DNA of 39,969 bases from Phycisphaerales bacterium (GCA_013140575.1 JABFSN010000046.1:1-39969); one strand, 5' to 3'; counted from the stretch's first letter, positions 24,951-34,624 are shown. A program made the numbers and translations. The notes: a model not told the origin generated them from the letters alone.

Positions 24951-27002
24951 GTGCGTGAATTGGCCCTAATTATCCTGCGAATTCTTCTACTGGCGCCGGG
25001 GCAGACCGACACCCCGGCCCGCACCTGCACGGACTGCCACGTGGGCACGGCGGCGATGACCGCGCCCGCGGAATTGTTGACCGGTTCGGTCCATCGCACG
25101 CTGGATTGTACGGCGTGCCATGAATCGATCGTCATGGAAGACATTGATCCGGCGTCCGCACGTCCGCATGGCGCCGCAATAGAGCCGGTGAAGTGCGGCG
25201 AATGTCACGAAGACGCGGCCGCCGCCTACGTGCGCCACGGGCGTCACCCGGTGGGCTCGGATCCCGATCTGCCGACGTGCACGAGCTGCCATGGCGGGCA
25301 CGATGTACTGGCGGCGGGCGATCCATTGTCGCGGGTTCACCCCATTAATCTGCCCGACACCTGCCGTGTGTGCCATACGAACGTCAATCTGATCAAGAAG
25401 CACGACATGCTGCGCCAGGAACCGATTGAGCTGTACGAGAGCAGCGTACACGCGCGGGCCAGTCGGCGCGGGCTTTATGTCGCGGCGACGTGCAACGACT
25501 GTCATTCCGCGGCGGCCGACGACGGGCGGCGGACGGCACACCGCATCTTCAGCGCGGCCGACGCCGATTCGTCGATCTATCACTTCAACATTCCCGTAAC
25601 CTGCGGCCGCTGCCACGATCGCGTTACCAAGGACTTCTGGGACGGCATACACGGGCAGCGTGTGGCCGCGGGACGCGTCGACGCGCCCGTCTGCACGCAT
25701 TGTCACGGCGAGCACGGCATCATATCGCCGTCCGACCCGCGATCGCCGGTCAGCGCCGCCCGCGTGGCGGAGGCGACGTGCGCGCCTTGTCATGAATCCC
25801 AGGTGCTGAATGAGAAATACGGCGTACCCGCGGGCCGGCTGCGCACTTATATCGACAGTTACCACGGGCTCAAGAGCAAGGCGGGTGATGTTCACGTCGC
25901 CAACTGCGCTTCGTGCCACGGCGCCCATCGGATTCTGCCGCACACCGACTCCACGTCTTCCATTCATCCCGCCAACCTGAAGAACACCTGCGGAGAATGT
26001 CATCCGGGCATTTCCGCGGAATTAGCCGGGACACCCATTCACGAGACCGCCACGGGCATCTACACCGGCTGGCCGCACTTTTTCACGGTGTTCTATTTAT
26101 GGATGATCGGGGTGACGGTCGGGTTGATGCTGCTTCACAACATGGCCGACTGGTTCCGCAAAGTGCGCCGCATGCGCATGCAACCATTTGTCATTCGGAT
26201 GACGGCGGGCGAGACGATTCAGCACTGGGTGTTGATGATTTCGTTTATCGTCCTGGTCATATCGGGGTTCTCGTTGCGATTTTCAGAAGCATGGTGGGTT
26301 CAGCTGCTGTTTGGATGGGGCGGGGGGCAGGGGTTCTTGATTCGCGGGACGGTGCATCGTGTCGCCGGGGTCGTGTTTATCATCTACACGGTCTGGCACA
26401 TCGTGTATCTGTTCACGCAGCGCGGACGACGGTGGGCTCGTGACATGCTTCTCAGCACGCGGGACTTCACCAATGTCAAGGAGAACGCGTTGTTCTTTCT
26501 CGGCCGACGAGACGAGCTGCCGTCATTCGGTCGGTTCACGTATATGGAGAAGTGCGAGTACTGGGCGCTGGCGTGGGGCGCCATCATCATGATCGGAACC
26601 GGAATACCGCTGTGGTTCGAGGACTACTTCGTTCAACGCTGGGGGCTTCCCCAGGGCGTCCTGACGGTGTTGTCCGTGATTCACTATTATGAGGCGTGGC
26701 TGGCCACGCTCGCCATTGTGGTCTGGCATCTTTACAGCACCGTTTTCAATCCCGGCGTTTATCCGATGAATCCGTCCTGGCTGGCGGGACGAATGCCCCG
26801 GGACATGTACGTGCATGAACATCCCGACGGTCCGAAACTCAAGGCCCGCGTCTATCGGGCTCACTATGAGGACGAGGAGGAGAGCTTGGCCCGATCCGAC
26901 CGGGTGGCGGCATCGTCCGATCATTCCGCGCCCCCCGCGCAGGGCGCCGATCCGCCGTCGCAGGCAGGCCACAATGCGAAATCGGATCTCCCGAAAACCT
27001 GA
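24951..27002 (+). CDS. Undecahaem cytochrome c fused to cytochrome b561-like membrane domain
   Basis: A 683-aa protein with GTG start at 24951. A short hydrophobic N-terminus (LALIILRILLL) probably exports it. Eleven CxxCH sites occur at about residues 26, 53, 82, 110, 138, 181, 218, 248, 277, 319 and 347. From about residue 375 there are five hydrophobic helices of the dihaem cytochrome b561/formate dehydrogenase gamma type. Candidate b-haem histidines are in LLHNMAD, QHWVLM, VHRVAG, WHIVYL, IHYYEAW and WHLYS. The tail is charged and Pro/Ser-rich. The fusion lets electrons pass directly between membrane quinone and a chain of c haems. It is in operon with the decahaem protein. The direction of electron flow and the partner are not shown by sequence. 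Confidence 0.88.
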   Translation: MRELALIILRILLLAPGQTDTPARTCTDCHVGTAAMTAPAELLTGSVHRTLDCTACHESIVMEDIDPASARPHGAAIEPVKCGECHEDAAAAYVRHGRHPVGSDPDLPTCTSCHGGHDVLAAGDPLSRVHPINLPDTCRVCHTNVNLIKKHDMLRQEPIELYESSVHARASRRGLYVAATCNDCHSAAADDGRRTAHRIFSAADADSSIYHFNIPVTCGRCHDRVTKDFWDGIHGQRVAAGRVDAPVCTHCHGEHGIISPSDPRSPVSAARVAEATCAPCHESQVLNEKYGVPAGRLRTYIDSYHGLKSKAGDVHVANCASCHGAHRILPHTDSTSSIHPANLKNTCGECHPGISAELAGTPIHETATGIYTGWPHFFTVFYLWMIGVTVGLMLLHNMADWFRKVRRMRMQPFVIRMTAGETIQHWVLMISFIVLVISGFSLRFSEAWWVQLLFGWGGGQGFLIRGTVHRVAGVVFIIYTVWHIVYLFTQRGRRWARDMLLSTRDFTNVKENALFFLGRRDELPSFGRFTYMEKCEYWALAWGAIIMIGTGIPLWFEDYFVQRWGLPQGVLTVLSVIHYYEAWLATLAIVVWHLYSTVFNPGVYPMNPSWLAGRMPRDMYVHEHPDGPKLKARVYRAHYEDEEESLARSDRVAASSDHSAPPAQGADPPSQAGHNAKSDLPKT

Positions 27003-27292
27003 CATTCTTCTCAAGTGTCGCACCCGCCGTGCAGACATATCGTAGTTTGAAGGTAACGCCAACGTACCGGCCTGCGCGAGAACGGTGTGCCTTCGCAACT
27101 GCGGTTTCAAACAGTCGGTGTGTACCTCTACATAACGCCGCGGGCCGGGCAATAGCCGGAAATTACGGAGACTTTCGGACCACGTCGAGTACGTGGAATT
27201 CCAGATCGGCGGTTGCGAGGCCGCGCCGTGCGTCAGGAGAGCGCCGCGCGAGCCGGGGCGCGACGGACTGTTGAGGGAGGCGCAGAAGCGTT
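27003..27292. other. Intergenic, nothing recognised
   Basis: A 290-bp stretch after the cytochrome operon. No convincing gene, terminator or repeat was found. A purine-rich gagggagg about 13 bases before 27293 could serve the next gene. Confidence 0.4.
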
Positions 27293-27733
27293 GTGATTAC
27301 AGCCAATGAAATCGCCAGACACGTGCATCGCAAGCGGGCCGCGGCCGTACTGGGCAAGCGTGCCGAGTACCAATGGTTGGTCGATCGCGCGGAGATCCTG
27401 GACGAGCTGGGCCGAATCGACACGGACTACGCGCTTCTGGTGGCGGCCAAGCGGCTCTGCGAACTCAAGCCGCCCACGACGGAAGCGATCGAGATCATCC
27501 GCCGGCACAAGGAGTTCAATCGATTGGCCGACGAGATCATTCACGCGGTCAACGACTACACACGCCGTCATCCGGGCACCAGCCGGGTCGATATTCTGCG
27601 GGCTCTTGAGGCGGCCGGGAGCCTTCTCGCGGGCGTGGATGGCGAGAACAAGCCGGGAATACACCAATATCTTTTCAAGGCGGGCAAGACCGTCGCGACG
27701 GTCCCGGTCGTAGCGCCGCGCGTTCAGACGTGA
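27293..27733 (+). CDS. Hypothetical protein, helical
   Basis: A 146-aa soluble protein that I do not recognise. It starts with GTG at 27293. Composition is charged and helix-forming throughout, with no Cys pairs, signal peptide or membrane helix. A central stretch, EIIRRHKEFNRLADEIIHAV, looks amphipathic. Codon use resembles the neighbours. It is convergent with the E1 gene, 28 bp apart. No function is proposed. Confidence 0.6.
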   Translation: MITANEIARHVHRKRAAAVLGKRAEYQWLVDRAEILDELGRIDTDYALLVAAKRLCELKPPTTEAIEIIRRHKEFNRLADEIIHAVNDYTRRHPGTSRVDILRALEAAGSLLAGVDGENKPGIHQYLFKAGKTVATVPVVAPRVQT

Positions 27734-27761
27734 AATCCGTTCGCCGCCCCGGCCGCGAGCA

Positions 27762-30002
27762 TTATCGTCGGCACAGTAGACGCGCGGATTCGACGATCTG
27801 GCTCTCGCTGGGGAGCACAAGTCTGGCCGCCGGTCCCAGCGGGGTGTAGGTATCCAATCCGGTCACGCGCGCCATGCGCGGAACCGGATCGCAATTTTCG
27901 ACCAGGGACGTGAAGACGCCCTCGGCCACGCCGCCCGTCCGGCGGCATTCGTCGACCACCAAGACCCGGCCGCAGGCGCTCCCGTGCGCGGCGATCGCTT
28001 CGTGATTTAACGGGTTGAGCCAGCGCAGATCGACAACCCGGGCACGGATGCGATCTTCATTTAGCATTGTGCGCGCCGCGCGCAGCGACAACGGCACGCC
28101 GTTGGCATACGAGATGATCGTCAGGTCCGTCGCAGCCTCGTCGTAGACCCTCGGTTGACCCAATGGAACAAACCAATCCGCGGACGGATACGCCGTCTGC
28201 CACAGTCCATCGTCCGGTTCATAAAGGTCCCGGGTCATGTATAACGCGATGGGCTCCAAATAAGCCACGACCCGACCGTCCGCTTTCGCCAGTGCCAGCG
28301 CCGTCCGCAACATACCCGCGGCGTCGTCTCCGCGGGACGGCGCGGCCACGATCAATCCCGGGATATCCCTCAACGCGGCCACGCTGTTGTCGTTGTGAAA
28401 ATGTCCGCCGAATCCCTTTTGATAGCCGAAGGACGCAATCCGCACGACCATGGGGTTGCGGTATTGGTCCGTCGAAAAATACTGAAGTGAACAGGCCTCG
28501 CCGCGAATCTGGTCTTCCGCATTGTGGAAATAGGCCAGGTACTGAAGTTCCGGGACCGGCAACATGCCCATTGAACCGAATCCCTGGGCGATTCCCAGAA
28601 TTGTCGTCTCATCGAGCAGCGTATTAAAAACCCGGGCCGGACCGAACTGCTTCAATAGACCCTTCGTGACGTAGTAGACGCCGCCCTTGTGCGCCACGTC
28701 CTCGCCGAATATCAGCATGTCATCGTACTTGATCATCAAATCCGTCAGGGCGCGATTAATCTGCACGGCCAGGTGGCGCGGCGGGCTCTGTTCCGGCAAT
28801 TGCGCTTCGCCGCCGAAGAACTGAACGCGACGTTCGCGTTCCGGCGCTCGCGACGCTTCAGCGGACACGGCGTCGGCGTGATAGGGCGCCAGCGGGGCGA
28901 TGATCTGCGACGCGCTGGTCAGTTTCGGGCGTTTGAGAGCATTCTCGGCGGCGGCCGCGACAGATAGACGAACGGCTTCGTAGCGCGCGGCGATCTCCCC
29001 GGGACGCAAGACTCCGCATTCGATAGCGGTGCGGGCCGTGGCGAGAACCGGATCCATGGCCTCGGCGGCTTCAATCTCCGCCATGGTGTGATATTCAAGC
29101 TCGAAATCCGTACCCGCGTGGCCCAACAGACGCACCGTCTGCAGATGCAGGAACACGGGAGCCCGATGGAGACGGCAGTGTTCAATGGCCTCACTTGCCG
29201 TCCGGAACGCATCCACGACGTCGAGTCCGTTGCCCGCAATGTACTTCAACCTTGCACGACGCGAGTAATTGTGCTGAACCCAGCCGGGCGTGGTATGCAC
29301 CGAAATACCGATGCCGTTGTCTTCGCAGACGAACAGAATGGGAATCGCCTGGCCGGAGTAAAAGGCATAACATGCCGCATTAAACGCGGTCTGGGCCACG
29401 GCGTGGTTCGTGCTCGCATCGCCGAACGTACAGACGACGATACTGTCTTCGGGAATCGGCAGGGGAATACGCAGGCGCTTCGCCCGTGAAATGGCCAGGG
29501 CGGCGCCCACGGATTTCGGCAGATGGCTGGCGATCGTGCTGGTCTGCGGGAGCACCCACAGCGCCTTGCTGCCCCAGACCTTGTGCCGGCCGCCGGAAAT
29601 GGGATCGTCGGCGCTGGCCACCTGGCTCAGGACGGTGTCGCGGATGACGTCCTGATCGGGCAGCTTCCGGGCCCGCTCGGCCATGAACGCCCCGCTGCGG
29701 TAGTGCAGGAATGCCGGATCCGTGTGCCGGGTTAGACGCCCCAAAACGGCGTTGCCCTCATGTCCCGAACTGCCGATGGTGTAATACGACTTTTCTTCGG
29801 CCCGCAGCTTGCGCGCGATCAGATCCAGATGCCGCGACACGATTTGCGATTCCAACAGTTCGACCAGGTCCGTTCCCGTTAATGCGCAGTCCGCCCGAAC
29901 GGGCATGCGCGGATCGATCGGTTCAGGCACCGGCGCGGCATATTGCGCCACCGTCGTCACGAACTGGCGATCGATTGCCTCAGCCCGATTAAATCTTTGC
30001 AT
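27762..30002 (-). CDS. 2-oxoacid dehydrogenase E1, fused alpha and beta subunits
   Basis: Thiamine-diphosphate enzyme that decarboxylates a 2-oxo acid (branched-chain or pyruvate type) and passes the acyl group to an E2 lipoyl domain. In the 746-aa product, the N-terminal half is E1 alpha, with the thiamine-diphosphate motif GDASTN (Ala in place of the usual second Gly) ending at FVCEDNGIGISV. The C-terminal half, from about residue 400, is E1 beta (MLIFGEDVAHKGGVYYVTKGL, LLDETTILGIAQGFG). Fused forms are known in Bacteroidetes and some other phyla. ATG at 30002 was chosen; a TTG at 30077 would add 25 residues. No E2 or E3 gene is nearby. It may be cotranscribed with the acyl-CoA dehydrogenase gene upstream (gap 168 bp), linking them to amino acid or acyl-CoA breakdown. 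Confidence 0.9.
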   Translation of the reverse strand: MQRFNRAEAIDRQFVTTVAQYAAPVPEPIDPRMPVRADCALTGTDLVELLESQIVSRHLDLIARKLRAEEKSYYTIGSSGHEGNAVLGRLTRHTDPAFLHYRSGAFMAERARKLPDQDVIRDTVLSQVASADDPISGGRHKVWGSKALWVLPQTSTIASHLPKSVGAALAISRAKRLRIPLPIPEDSIVVCTFGDASTNHAVAQTAFNAACYAFYSGQAIPILFVCEDNGIGISVHTTPGWVQHNYSRRARLKYIAGNGLDVVDAFRTASEAIEHCRLHRAPVFLHLQTVRLLGHAGTDFELEYHTMAEIEAAEAMDPVLATARTAIECGVLRPGEIAARYEAVRLSVAAAAENALKRPKLTSASQIIAPLAPYHADAVSAEASRAPERERRVQFFGGEAQLPEQSPPRHLAVQINRALTDLMIKYDDMLIFGEDVAHKGGVYYVTKGLLKQFGPARVFNTLLDETTILGIAQGFGSMGMLPVPELQYLAYFHNAEDQIRGEACSLQYFSTDQYRNPMVVRIASFGYQKGFGGHFHNDNSVAALRDIPGLIVAAPSRGDDAAGMLRTALALAKADGRVVAYLEPIALYMTRDLYEPDDGLWQTAYPSADWFVPLGQPRVYDEAATDLTIISYANGVPLSLRAARTMLNEDRIRARVVDLRWLNPLNHEAIAAHGSACGRVLVVDECRRTGGVAEGVFTSLVENCDPVPRMARVTGLDTYTPLGPAARLVLPSESQIVESARLLCRR

Positions 30003-30170
30003 GGGCGCCTCTATAACCCGGCCATCGTGTCCGGCGGCAGACCGCTCTGCATTGATGATGGCCTGACCGATGGACAAGGGCGTGGAATCAGGTCAACAAC
30101 TCCCGCCGTCGGACGGCTGCACACGGACCGTGCTGCTCGAGGGGTCGGATTCGGACGGGATGCGCGCATG

Positions 30171-31334
30171 TCAGAATGCGGCCACACCGGTCAGTTCCCG
30201 TCCGACGATCAGTTCGTGAATGGTCTCGGTTCCTTCATAGGTGATGACGCTCTCGAGATTGAGCATGTGCCGGATGGGGCAGCATTCCACGGTGATGCCG
30301 GCGGCGCCCAGCAGATCACGCGCGTCCCGGGCCACGTCCAGCGCCATGCGGCAGTTGTTCCACTTGGCCATCGAAACCTGGGCGTGGTGCATGTTGCCCG
30401 CGTCTTTCAATCGCCCGAGTTGCAACGCCAGCAATTGGGCGGTCGTAATCCGCCGGGACATGTCGGCCAGGCGCCGTTGAATCGTCTGTGTGTGGCTCAA
30501 CGGGCGGCCGAACAGCACCCGTTGCTTGGCGTAGGCGAGGGCCTCGCGATAGCACGCAATGGCCGACCCGACCACGCCCCACGAAATGCCGTAGCGTGCC
30601 TGCGTCAGGCACGATAATGGCGCCCCCAGTCCCTCACCACGCGGCAGTCGGTTGGCGTCGGGCACCCGGACGTTTTCGAAAAATAACTCCGACGTGACCG
30701 ATGCACGCAGCGAGAATTTGCGTTTGATCTCCCGCGTGGTGAATCCCGGCATGCCCTTTTCCACGATGAACCCGCGTATCCCATCGTCGGTCATCGTCCA
30801 GACGATGGCCAGATCGGCCAGGTCGCCGTTGGTGATCCACATTTTCGCCCCGTTGATGATCCAATCGCCTCCGTCGCGTTTGGCGATCGTCTTCATGTTG
30901 CCCGGGTCGCTGCCGCCGTCAGGCTCGGTCAGCCCGAAACAGCCCAGTTTTTCCCCCCGGGCCATCGCCGGCAGCCATCGCCGCTTCTGCTCCTCGCTGC
31001 CCATCGACGCGATGGGGTGCATGCACAGGCTGCCCTGCACGGATACGAAACTGCGCAACCCGCTGTCACCGCGTTCCAGCTCCTGACAGACCAGCCCGTA
31101 GCAGACGTTGTTTAGACCCGCGCAGTCGTAGCCCTGAATGTTGCAGCCCAGCAATCCCAGCGACGCGATTTCGGGAATCAACTCCCGCGGAAAACGGTCG
31201 TGCTCGAACGCCTCGCCGATGATCGGCAGAACCCGTTCATCCACGAAACGAGCCACCGTCTCCTGCACCTGGCGTTCGTCGTCGCTCAACAACTCGCGAA
31301 CGCGGAACAAATCGGACGGGTCCAAACCCTGCAT
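30171..31334 (-). CDS. Acyl-CoA dehydrogenase, glutaryl-CoA dehydrogenase-like
   Basis: FAD flavoenzyme of 387 aa, the normal family length. FAD and substrate motifs are FGLTEPDGGSDPGNMKT and KMWITNGDLADLAIVW. The catalytic Glu is in ITYEGTETIHELIVGRELTG, the position used by glutaryl-CoA dehydrogenases. The LRSFVSVQGSL segment with its Arg also matches that subgroup, which oxidises and decarboxylates glutaryl-CoA in lysine and tryptophan degradation. Substrate identity is inference; another short acyl-CoA is possible. It is divergent from the GH20-like gene. Confidence 0.88.
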   Translation of the reverse strand: MQGLDPSDLFRVRELLSDDERQVQETVARFVDERVLPIIGEAFEHDRFPRELIPEIASLGLLGCNIQGYDCAGLNNVCYGLVCQELERGDSGLRSFVSVQGSLCMHPIASMGSEEQKRRWLPAMARGEKLGCFGLTEPDGGSDPGNMKTIAKRDGGDWIINGAKMWITNGDLADLAIVWTMTDDGIRGFIVEKGMPGFTTREIKRKFSLRASVTSELFFENVRVPDANRLPRGEGLGAPLSCLTQARYGISWGVVGSAIACYREALAYAKQRVLFGRPLSHTQTIQRRLADMSRRITTAQLLALQLGRLKDAGNMHHAQVSMAKWNNCRMALDVARDARDLLGAAGITVECCPIRHMLNLESVITYEGTETIHELIVGRELTGVAAF

Positions 31335-31454
31335 CGCATGACCCCCTCTTCGATTCCAACACCCACCCCACGCCGCCCAGCCGCCCGGGCACGAACCGCA
31401 TGCGGCGGCGTCCCCGGTCGACGGGCAACGTGACGACGACCGGTCGAGCGGATT

Positions 31455-33371
31455 ATGTTACGCCATCCGCGACCGTTCCCGCAACGGCACGATCCCGTGC
31501 CGCGGCCGGGACCGGCGCGCGTTCGAGGTCCGGCAACATTGGTTCCGAATTCGCTACTCCCCGCGCCGTCGCGTGATAACCCCACCAACGGCCACCTCGA
31601 GCTCGTCGAACCGATCGTGTTTACCGTTCAAGCACGTGATCCACGGGTCGCCCGCGCCGCCGCACGCTGCACCCCGTTTCCCGCCGTCGTGGCTCAAGCC
31701 GGCGAGCCGCGGCCCGCGCATGGCGGAACCCCGGTCCACGTCCGCGTGACCGACGATTCGTCGCCGGCGGAATCCTATTCACTTGCGATCAACGCGGAAG
31801 GCGTCTCGATTCGCGGCCACGGACGGGCAGGTGCGTTTTACGGTCTCCAAACGCTGCACCAGATTTCCCGCACCGATGGACGCCGCTGGCGATGCCGGAT
31901 CATCGACGACCAACCCGACCTGCCGTTGCGTGGGTTGTCGCTGGACGTTTCCCGCGGGAGAATCCCGACGTTGGAACGTCTGTTCGGCCTCGTCGACCGC
32001 CTCGCCGCGGTCAAGATCAACCACCTGCAACTGTACGTCGAACACACCTTCGATTTCCAATTCGACCCCGACATCGCCCGCAGCTGTTCACCGTTGACCG
32101 ACGACGACATTCGCGCCCTCGACGCGTTTTGCCGCGACAGGTTCATCAACCTCGTGCCGTCGTTGGCCACGTTTGGCCACATGGGCCGCATTCTTGGACT
32201 GCCGCGGTACGCCCATTTAGCCGAAATCCCGGCCGCCGCACCATGGGAATCGCAACCCTGGCCGACGCGAATTCGCGGCCTGACCATCGACGCCCGAAAT
32301 CCCGACGCCCGTTGTCTGATCGAATGCATGTTGGACGAATACCTGCCGCTTTTTTCGTCCGACCTCGTGAACGTCAACGCCGACGAAACGCACGACCTCG
32401 GCCGGGGTCGGAATGCGGACTACTGCAAACAAGTCGGCCGTGGCCGGCTCTACGTGGACCATTTGAATCTCCTGATCGACGCCTGCCGCCGCCGCGGGAA
32501 ACGGGCCATGTTTTGGGGCGACGTCATCCGCAATCACCCCGATCTGCTTCCCGAACTGGATGGCGATGCCGTGCTGCTCGACTGGGGCTACGACGCGGAA
32601 TCCGATTTCCCTGCGGTTCGATCGCCGGAACGCGTCGCACGTGACGTCATCGTCTGTCCCGGCACCAGCGGTTGGAATCGCGTGTTGAACGGGCTGAACA
32701 CCGCCGACGCCAACATCACCCGCGCCGCCCAAACGGCATCGGAACACCGCGCCGCCGGGATGGTCGTCACCGACTGGGGCGACGATGGTCATTTCAATCT
32801 CCTGGCCTGTTCGATGCCCGCGATTCTCCGCGCGGCGGCCCTCGGTTGGAACGCCGGCTCGTCCGCATCAGACATTGACTTCGGAATCGAGCACTGTCTG
32901 TTCGGTCCCGACGCCGCCGGATTGCTCGATTTGATCCGCGACGCCGGTCGCCCCGGCGACCGGCACCTAACCTGGCGACTGCTGTATCAACCGTGGACCG
33001 CCGACGCGTGGGCCGGGATCCATGCGTCGTTCCAACACGACCGCATCGTCGATTCCGTCGAACGAGCCCGGTCCGCGCTGTCTCGTGCGCCCGTCGCCGA
33101 TGCCGGCGATCGGCGCGAGTGGAATGTGGCACTCGATGCCGGCCTTCTTTTCGCGAAAACGACCGAACTGACCGCCCCGACCACGTTGGTTTCCCGCGAT
33201 GCGACGGCGTTGACCGCGGCGTTCCGTTCGCACGTTCACCGATTCGCCGAGGAATACGCGGCCGTCTGGAACGCCCACAACCGCCCCCATCGCCTTCACG
33301 ATATCATCACGAAGCTGAACGACCTGTCCGACCCGGCGCGCATCGGGCCGCCCACGCCGCCGCCCAATTGA
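31455..33371 (+). CDS. GH20-type beta-N-acetylhexosaminidase-like glycosidase
   Basis: A 638-aa protein from ATG at 31455. The first 28 residues are Pro/Arg-rich and fit no domain; a TTG at 31539, just before NSLLPAPSRD where GH20 proteins usually begin, may be the true start. Residues about 40-140 form the small alpha/beta GH20b domain. The barrel follows from GLSLDVSRGRIPTLE, with LVNVNADETHDLGRG near residue 310 holding the Asp-Glu pair used in substrate-assisted catalysis. There is no signal peptide, so action is probably cytoplasmic, for example on imported amino-sugar oligomers. A distinct C-terminal helical region extends beyond the barrel. Confidence 0.8.
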   Translation: MLRHPRPFPQRHDPVPRPGPARVRGPATLVPNSLLPAPSRDNPTNGHLELVEPIVFTVQARDPRVARAAARCTPFPAVVAQAGEPRPAHGGTPVHVRVTDDSSPAESYSLAINAEGVSIRGHGRAGAFYGLQTLHQISRTDGRRWRCRIIDDQPDLPLRGLSLDVSRGRIPTLERLFGLVDRLAAVKINHLQLYVEHTFDFQFDPDIARSCSPLTDDDIRALDAFCRDRFINLVPSLATFGHMGRILGLPRYAHLAEIPAAAPWESQPWPTRIRGLTIDARNPDARCLIECMLDEYLPLFSSDLVNVNADETHDLGRGRNADYCKQVGRGRLYVDHLNLLIDACRRRGKRAMFWGDVIRNHPDLLPELDGDAVLLDWGYDAESDFPAVRSPERVARDVIVCPGTSGWNRVLNGLNTADANITRAAQTASEHRAAGMVVTDWGDDGHFNLLACSMPAILRAAALGWNAGSSASDIDFGIEHCLFGPDAAGLLDLIRDAGRPGDRHLTWRLLYQPWTADAWAGIHASFQHDRIVDSVERARSALSRAPVADAGDRREWNVALDAGLLFAKTTELTAPTTLVSRDATALTAAFRSHVHRFAEEYAAVWNAHNRPHRLHDIITKLNDLSDPARIGPPTPPPN

Positions 33372-33431
33372 CCCGACCGCTCCATAGGCGTTAGATTCGG
33401 TTCGCGAAGTGCAATGGGGTGACCCGATCAC

Positions 33432-34316
33432 ATGCCGACCGATACCGAAATCGCCATACAGGGTTGCGGCATCGTGACCCCGTTCGCGGCCGGACCCGCG
33501 TGCGACGTGTTGTCACGCGCCGGCCTGCCGCCGCAGCCCCCGGAATCGGGCTACTGGCCCGTTCCCGATTCCACGCTCGACCGATATCCATCCCTCGACG
33601 ACGAACTGAAACGCGAACGCGCCGGATGGATCGCGGCCGCCGCGCTCCTGTACGCCTGCGAAGACGCCCGACTGTCGCTCGATCAATTCAAACCCGATCG
33701 CATCTGCCTGGTCATCGGTTGCACGTTTTCCGGACAGTTGGGGATGCTCCAGTTCGCCGACGAAGTTCGCCAACAATCCGCTCGATTCGTCAGCCCCATC
33801 CACTTCCCGCAAACCGTCGGCAACTACGTGGCCGGCGCGCTTTCACGGGCCTTCAAAATCCAGGGCCCGAATCTGACCGTCGCCGACGGTCCAACATCCG
33901 GATTGAGCGCCGTCCGCACGGCGTGCGATCTGCTCGCCGAGGACGCCGCCGACGTGGCCATCGCCGGCGGCGCCGAAACCCTGTCCGACACGATCGTGCG
34001 CGGTTTGACCGCCGGACCCCACCGCGGCCCCGGCGCGCCGGCGCCGGCCGAGGGCGCGTGCCTGTACGTTCTCCGCCGCGCCGACCGCATCGACGCGACG
34101 CACTCGCGGGCCATCATCACCACATGGTCGAACGACGGATCAGCGGCGCCCGATTCCTATTCCGTTGCAGCGCGCGTCGGTTTCAGTTTCGCCGCGGAAA
34201 GCGCCATGCGTCTCGCAGCGGCTATTCAGTCGGTCGAACCTGACCTCGTGCGGACCGTCGTCCACACCGGCAACGGGTCAACCGGCCAAACCATGGTCGT
34301 TCGTGTTCACGCGTAG
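33432..34316 (+). CDS. Shortened beta-ketoacyl synthase-like protein lacking the active-site Cys
   Basis: A 294-aa thiolase-fold protein, whereas active KAS enzymes are about 410 aa. The N-terminal half is recognisable: IAIQGCGIVTPFA, then FPQTVGNYVAGALSRAFKIQ and GPNLTVADGPTSGLSAVRTA. In the last motif the residue aligned with the nucleophilic Cys (TACASS in the family) is Pro. AIAGGAETLSD follows. The segment with the two catalytic His is missing, while the very C-terminal end (HTGNGSTGQTMVVRV) resembles the family end. It is therefore unlikely to condense acyl chains. It may be a partner or chain-length-factor-like subunit, or a decaying gene. No acyl carrier protein or other KAS is adjacent. 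Confidence 0.72.
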   Translation: MPTDTEIAIQGCGIVTPFAAGPACDVLSRAGLPPQPPESGYWPVPDSTLDRYPSLDDELKRERAGWIAAAALLYACEDARLSLDQFKPDRICLVIGCTFSGQLGMLQFADEVRQQSARFVSPIHFPQTVGNYVAGALSRAFKIQGPNLTVADGPTSGLSAVRTACDLLAEDAADVAIAGGAETLSDTIVRGLTAGPHRGPGAPAPAEGACLYVLRRADRIDATHSRAIITTWSNDGSAAPDSYSVAARVGFSFAAESAMRLAAAIQSVEPDLVRTVVHTGNGSTGQTMVVRVHA

Positions 34317-34354
34317 CTGTCGAGGAATGCACGGGCACTGCAGGATAACCCGAA

Positions 34355-34624
34355 TCAGGAATTGCACACCGGTCGCGTACCGGACTCGAATCGCAACCGC
34401 CGAAACAGGCGAAACCATCGCGTTGCCAGCCGTTTCAACGTCGCGACATCCGCCGCGTAGGCGTCCGCGGATTCGGTGCAACACCATTCCATCAAGACGT
34501 GCCAGCCCGCGACGGTGGTCAGGTCGGTTTTCGTGCTTCGCGGCAGGCGATCCAACAGCGCCCGGGCCTCGGTGATCAGCGTTTCCATTTCCCGTCGCAC
34601 GTGATTGGATACGTTTGTGGACAC
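34355..34624 (-). CDS. Small hypothetical protein
   Basis: A probable 89-aa gene from GTG at 34624, with high GC at third codon positions as in its neighbours. The protein is helical, with Trp, Cys and Arg-rich segments (VLMEWCCTESADAYA, RWFRLFRRLRF), and has no recognised domain. It follows the lipid kinase gene on the same strand after 65 bp, so it may be the last gene of that operon. The longer open frame upstream is read-through of the kinase gene in another frame. Confidence 0.5.
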   Translation of the reverse strand: MSTNVSNHVRREMETLITEARALLDRLPRSTKTDLTTVAGWHVLMEWCCTESADAYAADVATLKRLATRWFRLFRRLRFESGTRPVCNS

